Source: Pseudomonas viridiflava
Lineage (GTDB): Bacteria; Pseudomonadota; Gammaproteobacteria; Pseudomonadales; Pseudomonadaceae
Direction: 5' to 3'
Assembly (NCBI RefSeq): GCF_900582195.1
Contig: NZ_UTHA01000078.1
Coordinates: 234,667-298,666, forward strand
DNA length: 64,000 nucleotides
Position 1 is the stretch's first letter. Each line of letters starts with the position of its first letter. Position numbers and translations under genes: made by a program. Below, piece after piece: positions 46,038 through 55,600 of this stretch. The notes beneath the pieces were generated by a model, which searched no databases, was not told where the DNA came from, and was given only the letters and a program-made list of their open reading frames with translations.

Positions 46038-46091
46038 GCTAGTTCTTCCGCTATGGATTGTTGTTATTGGCAGCACGCCGAAGCGAAAAAT

Positions 46092-46134
46092 ACTCGTCTG
46101 TACGAGTTAATGCAACAACTCGTACAGACGAGTT
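46092..46134. promoter_or_regulatory. Paired TreR operator sites
   Basis: Two imperfect palindromes, ACTCGTCTGTACGAGT (46092-46107) and AACTCGTACAGACGAGTT (46117-46134), are inverted copies of each other. Both have ACTCGT/ACGAGT half-sites. They lie 55-97 bp upstream of treP, between it and the divergent treR, as expected for a GntR-type TreR repressor. Confidence 0.85.
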
Positions 46135-46272
46135 TGTTTATGCATGTTCCCGCCAGACCAGAGGCGAAATTTCCTACCGAACCCTAAGGTGATTTCCATC
46201 GTCCACATGGACAAAGCCCTACCCTGGCCTTAAGGTTCGTGGCTTTGAGCACAGTCGGCACCGAGCCTACCC

Positions 46273-46977
46273 ATGAGCAAATACAACCAGATCTACAGTG
46301 ATCTGCTGGCCAGTATCACGACTGAGCGCCTGGAACGCGGCGCCCGTCTGCCTTCCGAAACCGAATTGATGGACAGCTATCAGGCCAGCCGCGGCACGGT
46401 GCGCAAGGCCATCGAACTGCTGCAGGAACGCGGTTTTGCGCAGAAAGTCCACGGCAAGGGCACCTTCGTGCTTTCGACCAATCCGATCGAGTTTCAACTC
46501 GGTGGCATCGTCAGTTTTCAGGAGACCTACCCGCGCCTGGGCAACGACGTCAGCACCGAAGTGGTCGAACTGAGCCAGATCCCGCTCGAAGGCGCCCTGC
46601 TCGAGCACATCCATGCCGAACCGGGCAGCCTCATCACGCGGATCAAACGGGTGCGACGGATCGACGGCAAACGCGTCATCCTCGACATCAACCACTTCGT
46701 CAGCGATGTGATTCCCGGGCTGTCCCTCGATATCGCCGAGCAATCGATCTACGCCCATATCGAACAAACCCTGCAGTTACAGATTGCCTACGCCCAACGC
46801 ACCATCGAAGCGGTGCCGCGCAGCAAGGACGATCAACTGCACCTGGACCTCGACGGCCAAAGCCATGTGATCGTGGTCAGCAACCAGACCTTCCTTCAGG
46901 ACGGTCGTCAGTTCGAGTACACCGAATCGCGGCACACCCTCGACAAGTTCTACTTTTCCGACGTGGCTCGGCGCTGA
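46273..46977 (+). CDS. treR: Trehalose operon repressor TreR, GntR/HutC type
   Basis: A 234-residue regulator. The N-terminal GntR winged helix (about 1-70) has ARLPSETELMDSYQASRGTVRKA split across its turn and GFAQKVHGKGTFVL. The C-terminal UTRA effector domain (about 80-230) has ERTIEAV-like AQRTIEAVPRSKDD and a closing YTESRHTLDKFYF. It should repress the divergent tre operon and be relieved by trehalose 6-phosphate. The paired palindromes lie between the genes. Confidence 0.9.
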   Translation: MSKYNQIYSDLLASITTERLERGARLPSETELMDSYQASRGTVRKAIELLQERGFAQKVHGKGTFVLSTNPIEFQLGGIVSFQETYPRLGNDVSTEVVELSQIPLEGALLEHIHAEPGSLITRIKRVRRIDGKRVILDINHFVSDVIPGLSLDIAEQSIYAHIEQTLQLQIAYAQRTIEAVPRSKDDQLHLDLDGQSHVIVVSNQTFLQDGRQFEYTESRHTLDKFYFSDVARR

Positions 46978-47020
46978 CCCCAGCACATTTCCAACGATCA
47001 TGTGCGGTACATATGTAGTG

Positions 47021-47078
47021 CACTCCCCTTGAGCGAATCGGCCATGCTCGGCCTTCATTTCTCAAGGATGGAGAAAGC
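47021..47078 (+). promoter_or_regulatory. Conserved toxin leader with hairpin over the ribosome-binding site, copy 1
   Basis: CCTTGAG at 47027-47033 is complementary to CTCAAGG at 47061-47067, with 27 bases between. The right arm contains the likely Shine-Dalgarno AAGG. The same leader, with the same spacing, precedes the second toxin paralogue (52586-52643). Confidence 0.6.
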
Positions 47079-50000
47079 ATGTACGCCACCCAACAAAGTC
47101 CTCTGCCAAACGCGGCAGACAAAGCGGCTCTGAAGCGAATCGCCTATACCGTCGTGCACAACTGCCCCGGTCTGCAGGACGCCGCCCACGAAGCCGCCCG
47201 TGATCTGCTTGAGGCCAAAGGCTTGCCGAGCCTTGATCCGGATCAGGTTTATTTCCATCGCTTCAAGACCGCCCAAAGCAGCAATCGCTCGTTTACCGGC
47301 TGGGAACACATCCGCGAAAAACCCTACGAATCGATGACCCTGACTCAACTGGTGATTCATCGTTTTCGCGCCACCGACCAGGACAACGCCGATCTTCTCG
47401 ATCTGTACGGCGGCTTCTACAGCGAAGGTCCGCAGGGCGACAATTTCGACGAAAAAAACCAGGTGCGCCTGCATGGCGACGAGGTCTTGAAGGCGTTCTG
47501 GAGTCTCGACTTCAGTGGCCACTTCACCGCCACCCTGACGGACTTCTGGAACAGCCACGGCGAAGATTTCCGCACATTGGCCAAGTGCAATTTCCTCAGT
47601 CGTGCAGTGCAGGCGCTGGACCTTGGGCAACTCACCCGCAGTGACTTTCAATGGCTGGTGGACTCTGTGGCGGGACCGGTCGGCTGGCCGGTCACCCTGA
47701 ACATGCTGCAAGCGACTCATACGCCAACGGGTGAGGTATGCGCCTTCGACATTGACGGTCATGTCGCCACGCAACTGCTGCGCTTCGTCGGCCCCACCGG
47801 CCGGCAGATTATTTATCTGCCCAATGAACCCGAAGCCTTCGTGGTCAAGGAAACGCCGGCAGACCTGCATTGGTGGGTGCTGGAGCACATGAACGACGCT
47901 AATCGCCGTGGGCCCTTCCTGGAGCATTTTGCCCTCGCCGATCGTCAGCACATGAGCGAAAACATGCCCGATCTGATGAATCGATTGGTGGGCACCTGGG
48001 GCCGGTCCGACCATCACCTGATCAACCGCACAAACCAGGTGCTGAGCGATGATGCATTCAGTTGGCTGCGCGACACGACCCGTCAGGCGATGTTTGCCGA
48101 AGCCTACCTGTCGCTGACGTCCAATGGTGATCTGCGCAAAAAGCTCTGGATCGGCTATCTGAGTGCAGGCCTCAAGGTGTTTGGACCGATGGCCACTGTC
48201 GGTTGGCCGCTGGCGTTGCCGGTAATAGGCGCGACCGTCGCCAACATGGGCCTGAGTATCGATCAGGCGCAAAGCGGCAAGACCAACGCCGAACGCAAGG
48301 CAGGCGTATTGGGTGCCGTATTGAGTGGCATCAATCTGTTGTTCAACCTTCCATTGCTGATCGGCACCGGGCCGATGCTGGAGGTGGGCGCCGAGGTCGA
48401 GGCGGCAGAGGCCGCAGAAATGGCCGAGTACAGCGAAGCCTTGAATCCCCCCGCCGAGGCCGGAGATCCATTGCAGATCACCGTGCCGGACGAGTCCGAC
48501 ATCACTGTGCAGAATGTCGATGAAACGACGCGGATTGCGGCGCAAAACGCCCCTCCGCCCCCGGTGCCCGAACGGTATCAATGCAACGAGCTGCTCGATG
48601 GCGAGGCACTCGGCGAGGGGTACGGGAAATTCCACGGTGTCTACCGTCTCGACTCTGATCCACCCTATGCCGTTCTGATGAATGACACGCCGTACTATGT
48701 GCGCTACTTCGCCAACTCTCGCGGCGGTGGCGACTGGGCAATCGTTGACCCGGAGCGTCCCAGCCAGCTTGTTCACGCCCTGCCGATCCGCCTCAATGGC
48801 GAAGGGCAATGGGAGCGGATGCCAGCCCTGGGCCTCAAAGGTGGCGGCCAGTGCATGGGCAAACCATGCACCCCGGATCTCGAACTCGACACCTTCGAAC
48901 CTGTATCAGCCGAGGCGGCCGCTCCACCGGCGGAGGAACCGCAACCCTCGACATCGCGGCCCCCGCGCCCGGTGACCAGCGCCTACGACATCGATCCGCC
49001 GGTGCGCCGTTCCATTAAAAGCTGGGCGTTGAACCTCGACGAAACCCATGCCCAGTTGCAGCCCGACGGAGACGGCGGATTTGGCATCGATGACCCGTTC
49101 GAACTGTATGCCGCCGGCAAACGCAAACTGCTGCAAAGTTCGGCCCGAGGCTTTTTCAAGAATCTGCCGTGGGTCATCCAGCCTGCGCGTCCGGCAATCC
49201 CCGAAATCAGCCGCCTGATGCCGCTGGCCAATCTTGTCGATGGAATTTTTGAAAGTGCCTCAGGGCTGGTGGTGGGAGAAACCCTTGATCGCATCGCCAG
49301 CCTGCGTTTTCTGATCGAGAGCATGCCGGCGCTGGCCCGCCACGCGAAAACCCTCTACATGCGCGGGCTGCTCAGTGACTTCGCTCAGGTTGAACTGAAC
49401 CGTTACTTCACCAGCGGCAACATGACCGTGGAATTACGCGCTTACCTGAACAGCCTGGCCACCGACCCCACCGGTCGGTTCAACCCACTGGAACTGGTCC
49501 AGGTCGCACGAGCGAACGGGGTTCGGGTTCAGGCGATCGATTGCGCGGCAAGCTACAAAATGAAAACGCCGCTGCCCTCCATCGACGAGCAAATGATGAG
49601 TACTTACCTGACACACGACATCATGACCGGTGACCTCTACCTCAACAGTCCGAAGAAATGGATCGTGGTGACCGATGCTCAGAACACCAACACCTTCAAA
49701 GGACTGCCCGGCATCAGTGAGTTGAAGGGGGGAATCGGCCTGCGAGTCGAAGAAGTCGCCGCCGGTGAAGAGCTGGGCGTAGATGTCGACCCTGGGGTTG
49801 AAGTACCACGCAGCAGCTCGCCCGGGGGCACCGTCAACCAAGCTAATCCGGACTTTCTGCGCGCCGACCTGCGCTTGAAAGTTCAGGTACCCGAGGTGAC
49901 CTGGACCGAGGAGACGCTGGAGAATCTTTTGTACAGACGCGGCATGTATCTGTTCGAAAAAACAGGCGACAGCTACACGCTGATCCACCGCAGCAAACAA

Positions 50001-50165
50001 GGCATGCTCCAGCGCACGCCGATAACTCGGTTGAGTGACGGCAAGGTCTCCCTCCACCGACCGGCATGGCAACGTGTGAATGACATCGCGTTCGCCAACC
50101 TGAAGGACATGTCTCATCGGTTGTCCGATACCGGACTGATATTGCGCAGCCGGATCCCTGATTGA
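47079..50165 (+). CDS. DUF6543 toxin with degenerate TIKI/PMT-C2-like domain, paralogue 1
   Basis: A 1028-residue protein. In order: DUF6543-type N-terminal region (about 1-300, including LTQLVIHRFRATDQDNADLL split by no gap here, and AKCNFLSRAVQAL); a hydrophobic middle (about 356-435); a cassette with GVYRLDSDPPYAVLMN and GQWERMPALGLKGGG (about 500-600); a Pro-rich linker; and a C-terminal TIKI/ChaN/PMT-C2-like domain (about 715-930). The first GX2H reads GETL (733-736), the segment expected to hold a conserved Glu reads LYMRG (759-763), and the second GX2H reads DAQN (866-869), so metal-binding residues are missing. There is no Sec signal. It resembles proteins annotated as membrane-targeted effector toxins, but is probably catalytically altered. 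It ends in a terminator. Confidence 0.75.
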   Translation: MYATQQSPLPNAADKAALKRIAYTVVHNCPGLQDAAHEAARDLLEAKGLPSLDPDQVYFHRFKTAQSSNRSFTGWEHIREKPYESMTLTQLVIHRFRATDQDNADLLDLYGGFYSEGPQGDNFDEKNQVRLHGDEVLKAFWSLDFSGHFTATLTDFWNSHGEDFRTLAKCNFLSRAVQALDLGQLTRSDFQWLVDSVAGPVGWPVTLNMLQATHTPTGEVCAFDIDGHVATQLLRFVGPTGRQIIYLPNEPEAFVVKETPADLHWWVLEHMNDANRRGPFLEHFALADRQHMSENMPDLMNRLVGTWGRSDHHLINRTNQVLSDDAFSWLRDTTRQAMFAEAYLSLTSNGDLRKKLWIGYLSAGLKVFGPMATVGWPLALPVIGATVANMGLSIDQAQSGKTNAERKAGVLGAVLSGINLLFNLPLLIGTGPMLEVGAEVEAAEAAEMAEYSEALNPPAEAGDPLQITVPDESDITVQNVDETTRIAAQNAPPPPVPERYQCNELLDGEALGEGYGKFHGVYRLDSDPPYAVLMNDTPYYVRYFANSRGGGDWAIVDPERPSQLVHALPIRLNGEGQWERMPALGLKGGGQCMGKPCTPDLELDTFEPVSAEAAAPPAEEPQPSTSRPPRPVTSAYDIDPPVRRSIKSWALNLDETHAQLQPDGDGGFGIDDPFELYAAGKRKLLQSSARGFFKNLPWVIQPARPAIPEISRLMPLANLVDGIFESASGLVVGETLDRIASLRFLIESMPALARHAKTLYMRGLLSDFAQVELNRYFTSGNMTVELRAYLNSLATDPTGRFNPLELVQVARANGVRVQAIDCAASYKMKTPLPSIDEQMMSTYLTHDIMTGDLYLNSPKKWIVVTDAQNTNTFKGLPGISELKGGIGLRVEEVAAGEELGVDVDPGVEVPRSSSPGGTVNQANPDFLRADLRLKVQVPEVTWTEETLENLLYRRGMYLFEKTGDSYTLIHRSKQGMLQRTPITRLSDGKVSLHRPAWQRVNDIAFANLKDMSHRLSDTGLILRSRIPD

Positions 50166-50324
50166 GGCTGATCGGTAGTACCCAATCTTCTGCCGAAGCA
50201 GCTTGTTACCGTTGAGACAGGCGACCACCTGACAAACAGAGACAACCATACGTAGAATGCCGCCGTGGCTATGGAACACCTTCCTTCTAAACCTCCTATG
50301 ACCTAGGGGTTTCGCTCTCCACGC

Positions 50325-50348
50325 TGCGCCTGCTTCTTGCAGGCGTTT
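50325..50348 (+). terminator. Rho-independent terminator after toxin paralogue 1
   Basis: Stem CGCCTGC / GCAGGCG with loop TTCTT, then TTTTT. It lies about 160 bp after the toxin stop codon and just before the TerD-like gene, which therefore has its own promoter. Confidence 0.88.
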
Positions 50349-50413
50349 TTACATCTGCTGTAGACACGCTGCTGCATCTCGTCCATGACGGCGATCAAAG
50401 GAGAAATTCAAGC

Positions 50414-52486
50414 ATGAATCAGGAGCTGTTCCTGCGTCGCCGCAGCAAAGTTCACGTCCCGATGGGCTCTGGCGGTGCTACGCGCGCCCAGGTCGCGTCG
50501 GCTGTCCAGGAAATCGCGGCGTTCCGATGTGTACTGTCAGAGTCTCTGATTGAAAAAATCGGCACATTGTCAGCCACAGAACTCAAGTACTGGCTACGCG
50601 AAATTATCAGAGTCTTGCGACGGAGAACCGGCGCTCATGTGCACCACAGGCCGTTTTATCCAGACTTTCCCGAGCAGGTTCTGAAAGCCCCAGAGGCGGA
50701 GCTGTACCTTAACGCCGTCATGCACTACCTCACGCTTCGGCGTTTGCCACCGACGGAAAACGCTCGTCCTCCGATGCTTGAAGGCAACTTCATATCCTGG
50801 GTGATTGAATCGGGTAGCGTCTTTGAGTTTGAGTCACTGCTCGAGCCACTGGTTTCATCGCGCACCTCGCTCTCCGAAGAGGAAACGGCCGATGTTGTCT
50901 GGTTTATCCGAAACTACAAAAGCGATGTGTTCCGCCTGCTGCCCGAGACCATCCCGTTCCGGGAGATCCGTGCACAGGTTGGCGGCGCACTGATCCTGCA
51001 TGTCGCTGGCGACAAACGGGTAGACACTTTCCTGGAGCGAAATGTCGAAACAGCGACTGACGTCCTACGACTGTCAGTCGCCTTGAGCGGAGGAGACGTG
51101 TCGCTGGCAACCGCTTCGACACGTTTCAAACCGATGAAACGCTCGATGCGCCGTCTGTTTTTGCGCCTGCTCGATAAGATATCCAACGCTGCCGAAGACG
51201 TAATGCGTCATGCGGAGCGCTGGAAACGCCTGGCTGAAGTACTGCATCCGGGCGACTACGCCGATAAATATCCACACGCTCTGGCCGCTATCACGGCAGC
51301 GCGTCGAAACGAACCGCCCGCCACATTTAATTCGCGAGTCGAAACATTGCTGGTCCAGCGTGACATCGCCACGCTTGTGCCAATACTACAAAGCCGACCT
51401 GGTGAGTTCGCACGACGGCTTGACGTGACCCTGCGCCGCGCGACGGAAGCCGACTCTGTACTGGACGCGTTCGAAGCCGTTGCGGCACAAGTGTCCTCAC
51501 CTGTCCTGCTGCAGGTGCTGGTCCAGGTTCGTGCACCGCGCCCCCTGCCCCTGCGCGCCTTCACTCCGAAAGGTTCATTCGCCAAAGTCTATGCCATCAA
51601 CGATCACCGAGAGCCTCTTGCACCTGAAGTGTTGGCGCATGCAGCCCGAATCTGCGAGGACGCTCTCGTACAGCGATTTGCGTCACTGCCGCCGCTAGGG
51701 CGCTGCTTCATCGATCCGGCATTACGCGAATACAGGGTGCCGCTAGCGCAGCGCGCCTCTTCGAAATCGCTACGTACGCTGGTGCGAGGCAGCCGGTTGC
51801 CTATCCCTGACACACGTTTTATTCGCCTGTTCCTGTGGTGGAAGAATGGCAGGGGCCGTACGGATATCGACTTGTCCGCCGCATTTTTTGATGCCAACTT
51901 CGTGTTCAGAGAAACGGTTGCGTACTACAACTTGAAAGGGTACGGCGGATACCACAGCGGCGACATCGTCGATGCGCCCGACGGGGCTTCGGAGTTCATC
52001 GACCTCGACCTTGATGTTCTGGTCGAAAAGGGAATCCGCTACGTCGTCACGTCTATCAACTCATTCACCGAGCAGCCTTACTGCGATCTTCCAGAATGCT
52101 TCGCTGGCTGGATGGCCCGCGCGGACACGGCTTCGGGTGAAATATTCGAGCCGCGATCCGTGTTCGACCGCATCGATATTGCATCCGACACAGTTATTTG
52201 CCTGCCATTCGTGATGGACTTGCAGGAACGACGCATGATCTGGGCCGATCTGGGGCTGACTTCATCTCCCCGGTGGAACAACGTCGATAAAAACCTCAGC
52301 GGTGTATCGTTGATGCTGCGGGCCTTGGTGCATACACCACAGCCGGATCTCGAAACACTTTTTGAATTACATGTGCGAGCCCGGGGCGAACGAGTGGCCT
52401 CTGCGCAGCAGTCGCAAACGGTATTTGCGCCAGATAAAGGGCTGACGCCGTTCGATACGGATCTGATTCGATCCCAATATCTTTGA
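50414..52486 (+). CDS. TerD-like domain protein between the toxin paralogues
   Basis: A 690-residue cytoplasmic protein. The N-terminal 110 residues hold a conserved-looking block (GAHVHHRPFYPDFPEQVL, AELYLNAVMHYLT), followed by a long helical region. The part at about 455-615 resembles a TerD domain: RTDIDLSAAFF, YHSGDIVDAPDGASEFIDL and an Asp-rich stretch (DLDLDVL) that could bind calcium. TerD proteins belong to tellurite/stress-response systems, which handle membrane-linked stress; I recall long actinobacterial relatives with this layout. No other ter gene is nearby. AAAGGAGA precedes the ATG by about 9 bases. Its codon use seems less GC-biased than its neighbours. Protection from the flanking toxins is only a guess. 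Confidence 0.65.
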   Translation: MNQELFLRRRSKVHVPMGSGGATRAQVASAVQEIAAFRCVLSESLIEKIGTLSATELKYWLREIIRVLRRRTGAHVHHRPFYPDFPEQVLKAPEAELYLNAVMHYLTLRRLPPTENARPPMLEGNFISWVIESGSVFEFESLLEPLVSSRTSLSEEETADVVWFIRNYKSDVFRLLPETIPFREIRAQVGGALILHVAGDKRVDTFLERNVETATDVLRLSVALSGGDVSLATASTRFKPMKRSMRRLFLRLLDKISNAAEDVMRHAERWKRLAEVLHPGDYADKYPHALAAITAARRNEPPATFNSRVETLLVQRDIATLVPILQSRPGEFARRLDVTLRRATEADSVLDAFEAVAAQVSSPVLLQVLVQVRAPRPLPLRAFTPKGSFAKVYAINDHREPLAPEVLAHAARICEDALVQRFASLPPLGRCFIDPALREYRVPLAQRASSKSLRTLVRGSRLPIPDTRFIRLFLWWKNGRGRTDIDLSAAFFDANFVFRETVAYYNLKGYGGYHSGDIVDAPDGASEFIDLDLDVLVEKGIRYVVTSINSFTEQPYCDLPECFAGWMARADTASGEIFEPRSVFDRIDIASDTVICLPFVMDLQERRMIWADLGLTSSPRWNNVDKNLSGVSLMLRALVHTPQPDLETLFELHVRARGERVASAQQSQTVFAPDKGLTPFDTDLIRSQYL

Positions 52487-52585
52487 TACCAGCGACAGGC
52501 GCCCGGAAGACGCCGGACAAACCGTCCTCCTCCATCACTCCCTCTCAACCATCAATAGTGGGCAATATGCGGTAGCCCGGTAGTG

Positions 52586-52643
52586 CACTCCCCTTGAGCG
52601 AATCGGTCATGCTCAGTCTTTGTTTCTCAAGGATGAAGAACGC
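52586..52643 (+). promoter_or_regulatory. Conserved toxin leader with hairpin over the ribosome-binding site, copy 2
   Basis: CCTTGAG at 52592-52598 pairs with CTCAAGG at 52626-52632, again 27 bases apart. The sequence from tagtgcactccccttgagcg to the start codon matches the leader at 47021-47078 almost throughout, so promoter/leader and gene were duplicated together. Confidence 0.6.
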
Positions 52644-55600
52644 ATGACCTATCCCGAACGACGTCTCCTGCCAAACGCTGCGGACAAAACTGCCCTCAAA
52701 GCCATTGCCGCGACTATCGTGCAGACCTGCCCGAGTCTGAACGACTCAGCCCGGCAAGTCGCCAGCGAAATCCTGACGGACAAAGGGCTGTCCGGCCTCG
52801 ATCCCGACTGTGTTTACTTCCATCGTTTCAACACGGCTCAGAGCAGCGCGCTGACCTTCACGGGTTGGGAGCATTTACTGGAAAAGCCTTACGAAACACT
52901 CACCCTCACCCAGTTGGTGATCCAGCGCTTTCGCGCGACCGATCAAGACAACGCAGATCTGCTGGGCCTCTACTGCGGCTTCTACTCGGATGGCCCGCAG
53001 GCGGAAAACTTCAATCAGAGCAATGAAATCCGGTTGCTGGGCAGCGATGTGTTGAAGACATTCTGGGAAGTCGACTTCAGCGCGCGCTACACAAACCAAC
53101 TGACGACATTCTGGCAAACCTCGTCGGATAACTTCCGGGCTCTGGCAAAGTGCAACTTCCTCAGTCTGGCGGTGCAGGCGCTGCAACAGGATGACCTGGA
53201 TGGAACTGATTTTCAGCGCATCGTCGGCTCTGTTATCGGGCCTGTCACCTGGCCCGTTACCTTGCAAATGCTGCAAGCGTTACACCCGGTCGGTGCTGAA
53301 GTGCGGGCGCTGGATCTCGATGGACACATCACCTCCAATGCGCTGCGCGTGGTGGAAGACAGTGGCCGCCAGACCCTTTACCTGCCAGGCGAGGCCCGGC
53401 CATTCCTCTTGATGGACAATGAAGCGGATCTGCATTGGTGGCTGCTTGAGCAAATGAATTCAGAGGACAAACGTACAGCGTTTCTCAAGCATTTCCCGCT
53501 GGCTGACCGCAATCACATGAGCGAAAACCTCACCGATCTGATGAACCGACTGGTGAGCACCTGGGGTCACAGTGATCATCAAATGGTCAACCGCAGCAAC
53601 GTCGCGATCACCGGTGACGCATTCACTTGGTTGAGCGAGTCGACACGCATGAGCATGGTTGCCGAGGCCCATCTGGCGCTGACTTCCAACAGTGACCTGC
53701 GCAAAAAACTCTGGATCGGTTATTTGAGTGCCGGGCTGAAAGTCTTCGGCCCGATGGCAGCGGTGGGCTGGCCTTTCGCGTTGCCTTTGATTGGCGCCAG
53801 CATCGCGAACATGGGCTTGAACATTGATCAGGCCGTCAACGGCACTACCGCAACCGAACGCAAAGCCGGTGTTACGGGTGCAGTGCTCAATGCGATCGAC
53901 ATTGTGTTCAATATTCCGTTTCTGATCAGCACTGGCGCGCACCTTGAAGTGGGCCCGCAGGTGGAGTTTGCCGAAGCGGAAGAAATGCGCGGATTGATCG
54001 AGTTCACTTCGGCTGACACCCCCTTCTTGCCGCCTGTGGATCAACCGCCAGTCACAGCAGTTGATCCACAGGCGACCGTTGAGCTGACAAACGAAATCCC
54101 CATCGAGACTCCCCCCGCTTCCACCGAGCAATTGGCCACAACTGCTGCGCGCCCAGGTTCGTCTGGTCCACAGATTCCGCCCAGGTATCGATGCAACGAG
54201 TTACTTGGCCACCGTTCTGTAGAGGCAGCACCAGGCAAGTATGAGGGCATTTACCGCCTGGACAAGGAGCCGGGCTATGCCATCGAAATGGACGGCGCGG
54301 CATACTACGTGCGCTACTTTGCCGACTCCGAAGACGCTGGCAACTGGGCCATCGTCAATCCCGAGCGACCCAATCAGTTCGCGTACTCGTTGCCGGTACG
54401 ACTCGGCAGGAACGGCAAGTGGGAACGCATACCCGCGCTGCGTCTCAGGGGCGGCGGCCAATGCGTGGGCAAGGCGTGCTTTCTGGACACTGACCTGACC
54501 TCATCCTCGGCCCCGGCGTCAGCAACGCCGTCAGCGGAACTTCCCCTGGTCGAACCGGTTTCACCGGTTGCGCGACCGCTGCGTCTGGTGACCCCCCTCA
54601 ACGACATCGCAGGCGTGGACATGGAGAAAATGAAAAGATGGGCAATGGACTTGCCCGAGACTTTCGCCGAACTCTCCAATGCAAATCGCGGTGAACCATC
54701 AACTGCAGATACGTATGCGGCCTATTTCGGCAGCAGACGCGCGTCCATGCTGAACGAGGCCAAAGAGCATTACTCAGAGCTGAACTGGACCAACCTGCCC
54801 GCACGGCCAGTCATCCCGCAAATCGATCCCGAGATGCAGACGGCTGAGTGGATTGATCGGATCTTTGCCAACACTGATGGACTGGTCGTCGGCGAAACCC
54901 TTGATCGCATTGCCAGCATGCGTTTCATGATCGAAAACATGCCGGCGTTTTCACGGCATATCAACACACTGTACGTACGCGGTTTGTTGAGTGATTTTGC
55001 CCAGGCAGACCTCAACGACTTCTACCTGTCGGGAGAGATGTCAGAGGATCTTCGCGGCTACTTGTCCAGCCTGGGGACCGACCCGGATGACCAATTCAAC
55101 ATGCTTGAACTGATCAAGGCTGCCCAGGCCAATGGCATTCGGCCCCACGGGCTTGACGTCGCACAAAGTTACAAGTTGAAGATACCGCTGACTTCGATCG
55201 AAGAGCAGATGTACCACGCCCGGATCGCCTCTCAAATCATGTGGGGTGACGAGCTCCTCAACAGACCAGGCAAATGGGTTGCCTTGGTCGATGCAACGAA
55301 CACCAATACCTTCAGAAGTCTGCCAGGCATAAGCGAACTCAGGGGCGGCATTGGTTTACGGATCGAGGACGCGGTGCCCAGCGAAGTGCCCGACATCAGA
55401 ATTGACCCGGGTCTGAAAGTCGCTCGGGGCCCGTTTGATAACGGGGCAACGACGCGCGACTCATTCGATTTTCTGTTCGCGGATCTGCGCTTGCAGATCG
55501 AAACGCCTGTGCCGCAATGGACTGAGGCAACCGTGAATACCCTGCTGAATCGCAACGGCATGTTCCTGTTCGAAAAAACGCAGAATGCATACACGCTCGT

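Noticed and set aside
43869..46187. A 772-codon open frame on the plus strand opposite treC and treP
   Set aside because: It is the GC-driven shadow of two clear PTS/hydrolase genes: His-, Gln- and Arg-rich, low-complexity, with no family resemblance and no ribosome-binding site.
47079..50165. Classification of the tandem proteins as active metal-dependent TIKI-type enzymes
   Set aside because: Both GX2H motifs are missing in both copies (GETL; DAQN or DATN), so activity by that mechanism is unlikely.
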